Part shown: piece after piece, positions 25,208 to 37,846 of the stretch
Layout of the letters: each line of letters opens with the position of its first letter
Position numbering within the stretch: the stretch's first letter is position 1
Source: Basidiobolus ranarum
Taxonomy: Eukaryota; Basidiobolomycota; Basidiobolomycetes; Basidiobolales
Direction: 5' to 3'
DNA length: 59,311 nt
NCBI GenBank assembly: GCA_040143965.1
Contig: JASJQH010000008.1
Coordinates: forward strand, 1-59,311
Position numbers and translations under genes: made by a program
The notes under the pieces: generated by a model
Seen by the model: only the letters and a program-made list of their open reading frames with translations
Told to the model about the DNA's origin: nothing
The model's database searches: none

Positions 25208-25557
25208 TGAGGATAGTTAATTCAGGACCTTTGAGATACTTTCTTTTGTTTTTGTAAAATTATCTTCTGTCATAGCTTTCTCCACTTTTAATTCATCTTT
25301 GTTTAAATTTCTTCCAAGTGATCTTCTTTTCTTGTTTGTATTTTGCTTCATTAGCATTTCTAGTGAGTAATAAATCTTATTTTGCTATCATTGTAAATCC
25401 GTAGTCTAACGTTGCCGCTGCCCTTGGATGTGATCATGACAAAATGACTGCGGTAAAATGCCGAGAGAATATAGACAGTCACACATCCAAGCCCTTCTAT
25501 TAAATTCACTCGAAAACTGGCTCCCCCTCTTGTTTCACATAATCAATCTTACAAGTC
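25208..25557. other. Intergenic spacer
   Basis: 3' flank of TRS120 and promoter of the J-protein gene. AT-rich; no gene seen. Confidence 0.5.
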
Positions 25558-26408
25558 ATGAATACTTCCAACAAGAAAGAGCTCACAGAAACTTTGAGAC
25601 GAATAGTTGAGTCATCTACAGAATATTACCAAGTCCTCGGCGTCCCTAGAAACTCAACCTCATTAGAGATTAAACGCGCTTATAAAAAGGTATTAATTAA
25701 AAGAAATGGAAATATTTCATGAAAGATGCTAATCTCTTTCTTTTATTGAATCTAGTTAGCTTTAGTATTACATCCAGATAAGAACCCATCCAAAGAGGCT
25801 GAAGAGGCCTTCAAAGGTATATATCTCGTAGTTGAATGACTTTCCTGAGAAATGGAATTTAACCCTTCGTTCCCAGTCGTATCCAAAGCATATTCTGTAC
25901 TTGGTGAAGAAAAAGCACGTCGTACATACGATCTCTATGGTGTAGAATGTACAAACCAGGGTAAATATAAGGAGTGTCTTGTGTACATATAGTCTGGAGA
26001 ATAATCTGGTTGATATTATTTTTAGGAACACCCAAATCAACGTTTTCTTTCGTTCATTTCATACCCATTTTAATAATCCTTCTAAGTATAATATTCAATA
26101 TCTTTTTTGAGGAATCCAATGTATACCCAGAGTTTCGATATTTCCCTTCAGCTGAATTCCCACTGGAGAGATTTACGGAATATCATAATATTAGATACTT
26201 CGCTAAACCTGAACTAGAGCATTGGCTTCAGTTACAAGAGGGAAATGAAATTCAAAAATTTGAACAGTTTATTGAATTTCAACATCATCAACTCAAGGAA
26301 ATTCGATCTCAACGCCCCTTAGGAGATCGTCTTTTAAATCATCAGATTCGGTTCAAAGAAATTCAATCGGATCGGTTAAAATCCAACAAATTATTAACTT
26401 ACAAATAA
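25558..26408 (+). CDS. DnaJ-domain membrane protein (Hsp40 family)
   Basis: Model join(25558..25689,25756..25816,25877..25960,26026..26408), 219 aa. Residues about 22-85 form a J domain: TEYYQVLGVPRNSTSLEIKR, then the Hsp70-activating HPD in LHPDKNPSKEAEEAF, and YSVLGEEKARRTYDLYG. A single strongly hydrophobic helix follows (FVHFIPILIILLSIIFNIFF) and then a charged tail of about 90 residues. This is the J-domain-then-TM layout of ER-tethered co-chaperones such as DNAJB12/B14 and Hlj1, with the J domain facing the cytosol to recruit Hsp70 for membrane protein quality control. It is shorter than those proteins and lacks a clear Gly/Phe region, so the exact orthology is open. Confidence 0.88.
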
Positions 26409-26578
26409 ATTCTCTATCATTTCTTTACTGTATTGAATGCGTTAGGACTAACAAAGATGTCGAGTGAGTTATTTACAGGTAAAGCTCATACAGTAGGTAA
26501 AGACGCTAATGGGGAAAATATTCCAGTGGGAAGTACACTATATGCGAGAGAGATGGTATAAGCAGGGAGGGGAGTTGT

Positions 26579-28052
26579 TCAATCGATCTCCCAACGTTCT
26601 GAATTACACCCAGATTCACGTAATGTTTGGGCACCTTGCTCGAATCTCGGGCTAATGGATTCTCGACGTTCATCGTAAGCTTCAACTAGAAAAGAGATTG
26701 GTTAGTTAATGGTTAACGGTAGATAATACACAAAAGCATTCGACTAACTTTGTTCACGCAACCCTTTGCCAAAATTGGAGCAGCATATCCAGGTATTGAC
26801 TATAGTTGTTATGATCAATATCATGGTCATGATATCTACAAAGAAAATAATGAATAAGAGGCGTAGATAAGATGGGTGGACCGTATCAATATGTTGACGG
26901 TAACTTACTGAAAAAAGTCAGATATTCTCGGGAATCCGAAAATCGATCGTCTGGCTGATACATCTTAACGAACTTGTAAATACAATATACAATCACCAAG
27001 GCTAAGCATCCCATAAAGAAGTACATGATAGCTTTGTTTTCTTTGTGCAACTAAGAGTTAAAGAAATCAAAACATTAATAAATTAGTCGCAACTCGAATT
27101 CTTCTCTAACTCACCGCATAAGATGCCAATGCCAAGAGTACTACACTAGCTGGAATGGCAACAGTAATTTGAATCCAAGTCTCTACATCGCGGCTATTAT
27201 ATACTAGGGTTGCCAATTGAACTGAGTACCCAATGAAAAAAAACATATCCAACTTTAGTAGAGTCAACAGAATCTGGTAAGCCTTGTACATTCCTAACAA
27301 CATACGGGCGTTCAGTTAGCAATAACTCTCATGATTTCCAACAAAACGAATGAACTTACGTCGAATCTCTAAGTTGGCTCCTAATCTCTTGAATATTTTC
27401 CAACCGAATTCTTTGTAAATCTCCCAAGTCAATCCGGTGAATGCGATTGAACACGAGGTAATGACTATGATCACCGCCAACTCGAGTAATCGACTATCCT
27501 CATATAGTCCACGAGATACTCCAGTAGCCTGATATTTCAAATACAATAGCACACTAAATCCAAGCAATACGTAATTGAAAACGGTGAAGGCAATAGCTTG
27601 AATGGTATTCTTGTGTACCATCTGAAGATAATATTAGTTTTTGAAGTATTGACCATGTGACGAAAGTACTGCAGACTTACGGCTTCCCAACAAATTATGA
27701 ATGCAAATAATTGAGCGACCATCATGATTACGTGGTAAATGATAATACTATTAGAGTTATTATCTAGGTCAAGACGTAGTCGATATATGGTGATGACTAT
27801 CTCCAGTGCAGTTACTGTAATTCCCTGCAGCATTGCTACCAACATAGTCAAACGTGACCACGTAGAACTAGGAAGCTAAAAGAAGCCTCAACTTAGCTCA
27901 GTTGTTCACTAAAAATGAGATATACGTAAACTGCTTACCCATGCTGGCTTCTTCTTACCATTCGCATTGGCCCCTCCTAGAGAAAATAGTCCACCGTTTT
28001 GATTTGAGGTTAAGTCTTCTAAGGTTGAAGTTCGTTGTGGAGAACCGGGCAT
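26579..28052 (-). CDS. UPF0658-like multi-pass Golgi membrane protein
   Basis: Seven exons on the minus strand (28052-27939, 27875-27681, 27621-27360, 27293-27115, 27050-26909, 26835-26749, 26685-26579) give 361 aa. About seven to eight membrane helices are visible, including LTMLVAMLQGITVTALEIVI, MMVAQLFAFIICWEAV, IAFTVFNYVLLGFSVLLYL, LAVIIVITSCSIAFTGL, MFFFIGYSVQLATLVY, VAIPASVVLLALASYA and AIMYFFMGCLALVIVYCIY. The order (short Gly/Asn/Lys N-tail, first helix pair, EIYKEFGWKIFKRLGA loop, YKAYQILLTLLKLD) recalls the fungal UPF0658 family annotated to the Golgi, whose biochemical role is unknown. The C-tail RRESISPRFEQG is hydrophilic. The family call is from remembered sequences. Confidence 0.75.
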
Positions 28053-28855
28053 ATTCAAATGTGGATATCAATACAACAAAATTCCACTACTGAAGTCCCA
28101 AAATATATAAGAAAATGAAGTAAAGGAGTGTCGTTGAATTAAACTCAAAAATTATTGTAAAGGAATTAAAAAAACGGAATAGAGTATTTCCAAAAACAAG
28201 ATGCAAGGTTCTAAAGTTACTCTAGAAAGATATACCTATTAGATTAGAGTAGAATGAATACTCATTCAAGTTTCTGTTAGGGTATGTGAATTATCAAAAG
28301 GTGTGCAAGTGGAAGATAACTCATTTTTCTTATTAACATCATAAATCAAATCAAAGGCATTGGGGGTTGCAGTCGAGTGAGCATTCTCACCACCATCTTT
28401 ATTGTCGCTACCTAATCAAGAAAAGAGGAGATGACGAGTGAGGTAGATCGCTGAGATGGAGTCAAAATAAATTAAAGACCTAGCACAGAGTGGCATGAAT
28501 TTGGGTTTTCACCTGTATTGGCAGATTAGAACTACTCTTATTATTCACCTGTATGGATTTGTAATTGGTCTTATTCTTCATTTGTATATGCCAGCCGGAG
28601 TAGTAATCGGAAAATTCTTTGCTGCTCCTATTCTAGTATTTACGATGAAACTAGGCTGAAACTGGCCATGTATTTATATATATAAATATTAATGTACATA
28701 CCAACTAAATATAGATGTTTACATTGACGTAATGTCAAAGCCTACCCTTACCCTAATTTTAGAGTCGAAACTTAAATCAGCTATTGAATATTAATAAATA
28801 ACCCTAACCCTAGGAACTACAAAGGAAATTCTAATATGAGGCACATAAGGAAGTA
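28053..28855. other. Spacer between UPF0658 gene and TFC4, with telomere-like motifs
   Basis: Promoter region of the UPF0658 gene. It holds two clusters of CCCTAA-type motifs (TACCCTTACCCTAA near 28742 and AACCCTAACCCTAGG near 28800) and an imperfect palindrome TTGACGTAATGTCAA near 28726. The motif resembles fungal telomere repeats and the telo-box used in some promoters, but two short clusters do not make a telomere. Confidence 0.4.
28266..28410 (-). other. Possible exon of an unidentified small gene
   Basis: After a good acceptor (TTGATTAG) an open frame of 47 codons reads GSDNKDGGENAHSTATPNAF and continues to HTLTET then stop. Composition looks protein-like, but I could not link it confidently to an upstream exon: a candidate ATG lies near 28582 with a donor near 28510. 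It could equally be part of an untranslated leader of the UPF0658 gene. Reported as uncertain. Confidence 0.2.
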
Positions 28856-31800
28856 CTAAATGGTGCAATATTTATAAAGTAGCTGTTGGGCCAGGCCCGG
28901 TGATCCGCTAAATGATGTATAAATATTTGCCAGGTTGTAGGCCGCTTCCCGACTAAGATCCGTAGGATCATCCCCTACATCCAGAGCAACGCCATTAGAT
29001 TCCTAAGTTGAGACTTCAGTCAGTAGCGTCAAAATAGAAAGATTCCATAATATTTAGTGTTACATTAATACTGAGTCCTGCCATAGATTTTTGCATGGAA
29101 GGTAGAGTAAAGACTCGTTCGTAATGCGGAACAGCCAAGTGAAACAACCCTAAGAAACAAAAAGTAAATATGAGCTTCTATTCGAGTCTATTGTTGTTCA
29201 AGTTAATTACCTAATTGATGAAAAGCTCTAGCTAAATTGTATTCTGCCTCTTGACTTCCTTCACGTAGCTGATGATATTTGAAGAGAAAAGTAAATCCCT
29301 AATAAAAAATCGATTTCGTGAGAAGAAGTTCAAAAGTAAACACAACATATCATAATCGATCAGCCTTACTTGCATAATTTGTAAATGCCTATTATCTGTT
29401 TGCCGTTGCATAGCCCGATGAATGTAAGCGAGGCCAAGAGATAAACTAATTAGAGGATCATCTGGGGATAAAGTATAGGCTCGGGTGTAGTAACCTAAAG
29501 AATTACCTTTTAGTTGGTGATATTTTCATTGCCGTTCACAATTATCTAATTAGTAGCTTACCGATGGCAGGTACATAACTTCTAGCACAATGTAAAATAT
29601 GCCCATACAACGTTAATAATAAAGGGTTACGTTTGTTAATGGTCAAGTTGTCTTTTGTATTTTCCTTTTGCTCTACGGTTTGTTCAATCGGTGCAATATT
29701 AGACTGGTTATTGGGCTGCGAAGAGCGAGAGTTATCTACACTAAAGTCCATAGTTTTGATTTGGCGAAGGAAGTACTTTTGAGAGTTGGCAGAGGCGTAC
29801 ACAGAGGTTGCTGAAGTACCACTACAGATAGTGAACGAAGGTTGAGTCAACAGTAAAAAAACATCGAATATAGATTACTAACCTAGACATTGCAGCAGAA
29901 TACATCTTGTACGAATTATCGTGAAACGGATGGTAGCTACACAGCCAACGGGCTACCTCACACGCCTTCTCATTGTTATGGCAGTGTAGCGAAATTGCTG
30001 TTAATCAGAATTGGTTAGAAGGTAAGAAAGTAATTGTAGTGTATTTGCAAAGGATACCTAAGATGATCATCTTAATTGCTATTTTCGTAGGTTCATGATG
30101 GTAATAAACGTTGGCTTCTCCAACCGTTTTTAAAAGATCATACGCTTCTTCTTGACGACCGAAACTGGCTAATGTGATTGCATACTAAACATCATATATT
30201 TAGATATATTAAATAGTGGATAGATACATAACTATGATCCAAACCTTCACAAACATATCAAACCATTCTTCAAACGAAAAACTACGGAAGCTAGTGGGAA
30301 TTGTTTTTTCATCTTCATTCTCATTTATGCCTTAATATCAGAAAATCAATTAAATGCTTCGAATACGAGTATAACTATATTTTCTTCATACCGTTAGATT
30401 GGGAGCCAAATCTAGGGGGATTTGTATTGAATTGGGAACCATCGCCAGCTACAGTTAAAAAGAATAAATAAATATGGTTAGGACGAAGTAAGTATGTAAA
30501 TATAACTACCTGTAGAGTGCTTCAGTCTGGCAACCATAAACTTGACTTGCTCGTCGAGTGTAGCCCACTTAACACGGTCGCGAAAGCCAGTAAAGCGTTT
30601 CATCTATAGATACATCACACATTTAAGAGAGGGATATAAGCGGTATGTATTAGAGTTGAAAGCTTACTCTGTCAGACGGATAGAACGCTTTTGTATCGCG
30701 AAAGTCATCGAACAAACACTGTGCTGTATCAAAGTATTCATTCTACAATGGTATAAAATATGGTAAGCCGTCATCGTCTTGATAATGCATTTCTTACTAA
30801 AGCTTCATATTACTCTGGCTTTTTCATCTGTAGCAAGTCTGCTCATAAGCAAGCCGAGTTTTTGGAATTTAATCTTTGTGTCTCGCTCCGCTTCCTGTTC
30901 TTGCTGTAATCGAGCGGCACGAGTTGCCGCATTTTTAGCCTTCAACGCCTCCCATCGACTGGATTCGACGTTGAAGATTGAAAAGTTGTTAATGGCTGAG
31001 TTTTCAATATTCTCTGGTTCTTGATCTTTGCTCTCAGATAAGGAAGCTAAAGTACGAGCGGCTTTTCGTGCTTCGTCAACTAGTGGATGATATTAGAAAT
31101 TAAGTTACGAGATATTAAAACAATAGCCTTTACCTTCAATAACCAGTTCAAGTGCTCTTTCTTCTTCTCCCAACTCCTCGTAAATTTCCGCAAGTGCAAT
31201 CTTGTTGTCCAAATCTTCTGGTATAGCTTCAACGGCTAGTGTTTCAAACGAATGTAAGTTACCTCTAATACACGTGTTAATACTAAAGTAGCAGAAACAT
31301 ACCCGCAGTGTAAAGTTCAACGGCACTATCCAAATTCCCTAATTCGCGATGGCAGATGGCCATTTGAACCCATGCGATTGGACCATCAGTCTACAGTGTA
31401 GTAATATAGTATAATCAATATCTTCCCGATACAAAATAAGATCGAAATACCACAAGAAAACATACCACTTCATGGTTTATAATTTCCTCATAAACAGCTA
31501 GGGCCTCTTCAAACATTCGCTTCTCCATATATGTCTCCGCCACTTCATGGTATAAATCAGCATATTTCTCGATTGAATTTTTGAATAAATACTTGAAATG
31601 AATCTTCAGAATAAACAAAGGTAAGCCTAAATTCATCATCTTGTGGGAAACAACACATCAATCAAATAGTAAATCATACTTTGGCTTGGTTAACTTGGCC
31701 TAACATTAGACGACATTCCCCTAACTTCGCCCTTAATTCTAGTGGTAGAACTGATGCTATACCCGAGGTAGGAGTTTCGTCGAATTCACGGTCATCTTCT

Positions 31801-33332
31801 ACAGTATCCCACCAAACTTCCTTGTCTCGACCGTGAAGTTTTCGAACACCGCGCTTAAGTGAATGTATCGCTTTCTCAAAATCACCCATCATCATATACA
31901 ACTCAACCATGATATTTAGATCCGAATAATCAAAGCCAAATATATCAGCAGCATTGTTGAGGGTAACAGGGGTATGTATAGATTGAGTTGCTTCACGTTG
32001 CAAGTAATGAGACAATGCCTCTTCGAAAAATGTGATGGCTGAGTTAAGATCATTGATTTGAATATATATTCGCGTTAACTCGCGGATCACGTTCATATGG
32101 TATGGAACATACTGAAGGATGCTTTTGTATCCCTCAATAGCCTGAATAATGTTTCAATCAACGTTAACGATTTGTTGGCTTCTAAAAAAAATAGAGCAAT
32201 AAAGATCGAACCTTTCTCAACTGCCCAGAATCTGCATAAAGAAATGAACGATCCCATATGGCATCAACATCATGATAGTCCGCGCTGATCGCACGTGAGA
32301 AACAATAGATGGCCTGTTGAACTGCGCCTTGTTTCCTATAGAATTCAAGTGAATCCGGTTTAGAGATTAAGTAAATATAAGTTAGAACCGTTCACTATAA
32401 GCATACTTCGACATTAAGCCAAGTCTTTTCCAAAGTGCTCCATCCTTCAATGTCAAGTGAGCTGCAACAAGATATAGCTGAAGTGCCTTATCCTCATTTC
32501 CCAACTCCTCTTGAATCATACCCAACGTAAACCAAGCTTTATGTACATTAGGAGAAAGTCGAATGATTTCTTGTAATGTTCCAATTGCCTCGGTATATTT
32601 TTGTTCAACATACAACAAGTTAGCTTCACCAAGCATTCTTTGAATTTCAGGCGTCAGGTTAGGGTCCTTTCGTGTCCGACCTCTTTTTCCCTAAAAGTAG
32701 GTCACAATATCGATAAACACGAAACTATATTGCAAAGCTAGACTAAAAGACCTTTACCTCACGTTTAACTTTACCAATACCTGTGGATACTTTCAAATCA
32801 TTTCGAAATTCTTGAATCGCATTGTCGACATCTTCCCAATTTTCCGGGAAACTCTCTTGTCCCGTAAGATTACCACCTGAAGCTTGAGCGGCGGTCATCC
32901 AGCGACTGCACGTATTTTATAGTAATAGAATATTGGTGTAAGTTATAATAATATCCAGATCCAACGCTCATTTGACATAAACTACCTAACAGCTCCCGGT
33001 ATTTCGAAATCTTCTTCAGATAGTTCAGAAGGAGAAAGATTATCATGATCTTGATTCCCTTGTCCGCCGGGAACTAACCCCGTATGAATCGATATATCGC
33101 CGAATTCCTCTGCACCATGTAGGGAACTGTTTGCTGGAGAATTACTCACAGTCAAATCAGGAGTTCCTATATCAGTACTTAACAACCTCTCTATATCTGG
33201 GTTCTCTTCATTCAAGAGGGCCAAAAAAGAATCGGCGGAAGGAGAAAAGGTTGAGGTGGCAGCAGATGCGCTTGTTCCCTCTCCTGAATATTGACTTTGC
33301 TCAAAACTTCTTGAAGAATCAGTTGACTCCAT
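28856..33332 (-). CDS. TFC4: Transcription factor IIIC subunit (Tfc4/GTF3C3, TPR protein)
   Basis: TPR-rich subunit of TFIIIC, which binds A and B boxes and recruits TFIIIB to tRNA and 5S genes. Multi-exon gene on the minus strand; I traced most exons but do not list every boundary. The N-terminus (MESTDSSRSFEQSQ) is acidic and disordered. TPR units follow: NLLYVEQKYTEAIGTLQEII, KAWFTLGMIQEELGNEDKAL, then AITFFEEALSHYLQ, MMMGDFEKAIHSLKRGVRKL, YHEVAETYMEKRMFEEALAV and IALAEIYEELGEEERALEL. The family signature ..YFDTAQCLFDDFRDTKAFYP is present, as are GLFHLAVPHYERVF, SREAAYNLANIY and the ending QQLLYKYCTI, which parallels the end of human GTF3C3. It is followed 450 bp upstream by HAUS6 in the same orientation. 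Confidence 0.9.
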
Positions 33333-33782
33333 TCAAAAAACTTTATATGATCGAACTTTTTCTACCTCTTAACAAATCCAATACAAATAACAAGTTAGCC
33401 CTTCCCTCTCTTCTATCTTTATTTTACAAATGATTATTCAAAAATATTATAGATGAAAGTGATTTTTTATGAGCCTTTTGAGCACACTATGTTTGTATTT
33501 GATAGGTGTTTCAGTTTATGTAGATTGATGGGTAAATGCCAATATTTAAACCAAAATTCCTATGTTTTCATATACTAGCATACAAAGATGGAAGAGTTAC
33601 CGCTGATTACTGAAAATCAACTAATTGATGAAAAGGGTGGTTTGTAGCAGTTGATTCAATGGATGTAGATGAAAGTAGATGAATGTGGCAAAATGTAGGT
33701 GAAATTATATTTATTTTACAATAATCGTCGGAAATGCCCAAAAAATCAATTAACGATGCATGAACAGGAAGTGGCTCGAGTA
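33333..33782. other. Intergenic spacer between TFC4 and HAUS6
   Basis: Promoter side of TFC4 and 3' flank of the augmin gene, both on the minus strand. AT-rich, no gene seen. Confidence 0.5.
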
Positions 33783-35964
33783 TCAACAATCAATCCCCGC
33801 TTGGATTACAAATTGAGTCAGCTATATGGAAAAATAAAAGGTTAGCGCGCTTACAAAGAAAACAGTTGAACAAGATACAAACCTGATCCAGTAGAATATC
33901 TAACCCTTGAAGGGGGATTCGTCGAGTATGTGAGTTGTTGGATGATTCCGCACGTGCTCCGAGTAGAGAAACGGTGTTTGCGGCGGCCGCTAAATCTGAT
34001 AACTCTTTCTCCTTATTGAATTCATCTTCCAAGAACTTTCTAACTCTCTCACGAATTTCGTGGCGCTTCTCTTCGTTGGATGTCCGCTTTTCACTGCGTA
34101 AGCTGATCAGAGGCTCTAAATTGAGTGAGCGGCGCATTTTACCCTCGAGAGTGTCAAAGCCTGCCGCGCCCTTATTTCCTCCAAGGTTGAATTGCTTCAT
34201 CCACGCATGTTTGTCAATCAAAGAGTTTTGGGATTGAGGCCTTTGACGAACTTGAACAAGGTAATTTTTACATTGCGTTAGTTGGCTTTGCAGATTTTGT
34301 TTAAGTGCAATGATGCTGCGAAGTTGGTGAATTTGTTTTGAGACTGATGGTTCCGCCTGTTGCAACAAACTGGAAAGGTTTGGAAACTGGGCAAGCTTTG
34401 GGGCATCCTTCACTGTACCATTTTGTAATAGTAAAGTTTGTTCTTTTTCATTATAGCTGGTACCGAACGTGTGTCCCATTACCTCGATCGACATCCGCCA
34501 AAGTTTTACCATTGCAATCAAATCTAAACGTCGATCTTTGAAGGGGTTCACATTGTTCTGCAAGAAGAGCGTGGTAAGCTTTAGGAAATATAGATTGTAA
34601 AGGTGTTAATATCTTACTTTTCTGACATCTTCCTCAAGCAGTTGAAAGACTTGTGTTGGAATATTGAATGATGACAAACTTCCTTCGAGTCTGGGTTTAC
34701 TTTCAAAATCAGTCAACATGCTATTGATACTGTCTGGATTCATAATAATGGACTTGTTAGCAAATGCAGCATTGGTAATCTTGATTTGCAGCAAGTTACC
34801 CATTTGTTCAGAAGTCTCTTCAATCCAGCCTACAGATTTGTCCCAAGAATCTCTGGTTTGTTGTAAGGTAACTTTCTCAGCTTTAGTCATAGGGTATTCG
34901 ATAGATAGAAGTGGCTGTATATCTTTCTGGCTCAAGCGGAGTTTTAGCTTGTTTAAATTATCCTGGATATCGCGTTGTATTAAATAATGTAGTGCAATTC
35001 CTAGATATGTGTGTATGTTACCTGTTCCGTGACAATCTCCTCATAAGTGGAATTCAATTTGTTTGCGTTTTCAGACCAATGCTCTTGAATCTTTACTCTC
35101 TCTTGTGCATTGCTTAGAAAAGTGTCAATTTGTCTTTTTAAATGGTGCTAAAAGTAGACGAATCAATTTATGCTACCTCTATATGAAATCACGCAAAGGA
35201 TACCTACTTTAAGTGTTCTCTTTAGTGTATCAGACCCAATTTTTCTCAATGCCTCACTATTGACGTTGGAAACTGAAGAATTCAAGTTAGAGCGGTCCTG
35301 CCTAATTCTTCGAGAAAGGGAAGCACTTACTTTTGGAACGAAGATTAACATCCTTTTCCATGATAGTCTTGAGAACATAGTTGGACAAAGAGAATAATAT
35401 ATTTTCAAATCTGTACACCGGGATTCCAGTATGCAAAAGTTATTATCGCGGCTATTTTATGTTCACCCAAGACAGAAAATAGTTCATACCTTTCACCTCT
35501 GCCCTCATCAAGGTAGGACCTTCTAACTGGAGAGCCGACACATATTAGTCCATCTTTCTTCAATTGTTCTAACCATTTGAAAGCCACATTTCTGAAATCC
35601 CGTGCTTGTTTACGGTCTTCAACTGGCCAACTATCTTTGAATTTCTGCATAAATATGAACAATGAGATGATATTGCCAATTTCGAGGGAAAATGATGGTT
35701 TCCGTTTTTTACCTTACGTGTTCCGTCCTTATCAAGTCTATCGAATAAAAACCAGAGTACTTTCTCAGTGACTTTTGGTCCAGCTGGAGGTTTCCCAGCA
35801 CCTCCAGAAGCCGCAAACATATCTTTGTGTATCGTGAACTTCTCTTGGGCAAGAATGTCAGAGGTAAAATCCAAAAGTAGCAAATTGGAATAGAATATTC
35901 CCCTTTTCTGCTCAACTAACTTTTGTTGTGATACTCTACTTTTCATAGGAACTCTAGTCGTCAT
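33783..35964 (-). CDS. HAUS6: HAUS augmin-like complex subunit 6
   Basis: Augmin recruits gamma-tubulin to existing microtubules for branching nucleation. Exon 1 (35964-35713) and exon 2 contain the HAUS6 N-terminal domain: SNLLLLDFTSDILAQEKF, VTEKVLWFLFDRLDKDGTRK, then KFKDSWPVEDRKQARDFRN, FKWLEQLKKDGL and SPVRRSYLDEGRGERYE, matching the VLWFL..F...WP pattern of the family. Downstream exons (SLSNYVLKTIMEKDV, HHLKRQIDTFLSNAQERVK, TLQQTRDSWDKSVGWIEE, LLEEDVRK, VNPFKDRRLDLIAMVKLWR) form a long alpha-helical, coiled-coil rod. A last short exon ends LTQFVIQAGIDC. The N-terminal similarity to human HAUS6 is the main evidence; subunit identity is therefore good but not certain. It shares a 385-bp divergent promoter with uS13. 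Confidence 0.82.
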
Positions 35965-36349
35965 GTTTTTCTAGGGGTATTGATTTCAACGGAAAAAAGA
36001 CTAATGAATGTATTAAACGGTCAAACAACCGAATATGTGGTTCAAAGAAAATATTGAAGCAAAAGTCTAGAGAATAATAGCACCTGTTGTCTAGAGTTAG
36101 GAGGATTTGTTTATTGTTGATATACTGAAATATTATTTAGTTAATTCGAGTTATTAAAGCCAACTCAACACCAGTTAATATTAGTTACATAAGTGATCAG
36201 GCTTAGTTTGTATTGATAAATTGTTAAAATTTGTTGGATCATAGGCCCTCAGTCATCGGAGAAAAAAAATTCAAGTGGGGATTGAATAAAGTGTGAATGC
36301 GATTCATGGATTTGCCTTCTTTCCCTACTTGGTGTCGTAGACGTTAAAG
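35965..36349. promoter_or_regulatory. Divergent promoter region between HAUS6 and uS13
   Basis: A 385-bp AT-rich spacer ending in a pyrimidine-rich stretch (CCTTCTTTCCCTACTT near 36315) before the uS13 start, typical of ribosomal protein gene leaders. Confidence 0.45.
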
Positions 36350-36905
36350 ATGGTAAGTAATGATTTTCCACAATGGTGGTGCAATGGATGGATGGATGCA
36401 TATCTCCCCAGATTCGATAACTAACTCTCGCTTATTATTGTAGTCTCTCGTCGTTCCTGATAAGAACCAGTTCCAGCACATTATCCGTCTTCTTAACACC
36501 AACATCGAAGGTAGAACCAAGGTCGTTTTCGCCTTGACTGCTATCAAGGGTGTTGGTAGACGTTACTCTACCATGGTATGCAAGAAGGCCGATATTGACC
36601 TTACTAAGCGCGCTGGTGAATTAACCAACGAAGAATTGGAACGTATCGTTACTATCATCCAAAACCCCCTTCAATACAAGATCCCCAAATGGTTCCTTAA
36701 CAGACAAAAGGATATCGTTGACGGCAAGTATACCCAAGTCTTGGCTAACGGTCTTGATAACAAGTTCCGTGAAGATTTGGAACGTATGAAGAAGATCCGC
36801 GCTCATCGTGGTCTTCGTCACTACTGGGGTCTCCGTGTCCGCGGTCAACATACCAAGACCACTGGTAGAAGAGGAAGAACCGTTGGTGTCTCCAAGAAGA
36901 AATAA
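36350..36905 (+). CDS. RPS18: 40S ribosomal protein uS13 (S18)
   Basis: Cytosolic small-subunit head protein. Model join(36350..36352,36444..36905), 154 aa; an intron falls exactly after the ATG, the classic position in fungal ribosomal protein genes. The protein starts [20 protein letters not shown] and has [74 protein letters not shown] and ends [10 protein letters not shown]. This follows the family almost residue for residue and has the expected length. Confidence 0.97.
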
Positions 36906-37213
36906 ATTTCTCTTTGATTACCTTGACCTCCTCATCTGTTTCCATATTACTTCTTACATTTGGAACAATAAAATTACATTCAAAGCTACTCTAAAAGTGT
37001 ACTCAGTATTATATAATAATAAATTAAACATCTTTTCCGAAAGGAGCATCCAAAAATAATCATCTATACTTGCCGCAATCTTGTTTTTTTCTTCCAACAT
37101 ACGTTCGATATCCCTGAAAGAAAAAATAAAATATCAGCGATGCATAACTTAAACCAAAAATATATATCACAACCTTGGTCGAGCTCTCCAGTATCACATT
37201 TCAAGTAGCCAGC
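36906..37213. other. Intergenic spacer
   Basis: 3' flank of uS13 with AATAAA signals near 36967 and 37018, then the leader of the next plus-strand gene. No gene seen. Confidence 0.5.
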
Positions 37214-37846
37214 ATGATTTCTACTCCTTCGAAAACCCTGCTAAAAGAGTGCCCTCATTGTTCACAAAAGATCACAAGACAACGTGTGAGCTTCGATTTT
37301 GACTTCTTTATGTGCGAAAACATCCAGGTATCTTGATGTTTGTTGTTGTTTACCTCTACTAGAATTGTTTACTAATGGATTCTTTTGTAGTGCTCATTTC
37401 CTTTCAATACTATTGATTGCGATGAATATCTCATTGGCGACCGCTCTGCCCCTCTTGAAATAAAGAAGATCAAAAAACGTAAGGCCAATCCATCCGACTT
37501 GAATAAGACCAAAGGTTCGAAACCAAAAACTTCAATCACAGTTGCAGAACAGACACAACCATCAAATTACGCCGGCAAGCTTACGAAGAATTTGGCAGGC
37601 TCTACTATAGATTACTCTAACAACGCTTTAATGGACCTCGACAAACTTTTATCACCAGAGCACCTTCTTCCTACTTCTTGCGCCGAAAGTCACAGAGCTA
37701 CAGGTGTAAACAATTCATATTCACTAGAAGATATCGAACAGTTGTTAAATTCGTCAACTCAATTTGATCTTTCAGAATTTGATTCAAGTTTTACGAACAT
37801 ATTGGATGATTTGAATTATACTATCGAAAACCCTACAATTGCTTGA
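37214..37846 (+). CDS. Small protein with an N-terminal C2C2 zinc-ribbon-like motif
   Basis: Model join(37214..37327,37391..37846), 189 aa. The first 50 residues hold CPHCSQKITRQRVSF, then FFMCENIQCSFPFN, a CxxC...CxxxxC spacing followed by a Tyr/Phe-Pro motif; the same motif, with MCEN.xC.YP, occurs at the N-terminus of vertebrate USPL1 and a few other nuclear proteins (remembered similarity). The exon junction falls between the Gln and the last Cys. The remainder is low in complexity, with a basic patch (EIKKIKKRKA) likely to be a nuclear localisation signal and repeated short acidic helices (LEDIEQLLNSS, LSEFDSSFTNILDDL) that could bind partners or act in transcription. No function is assigned. 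Confidence 0.7.
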
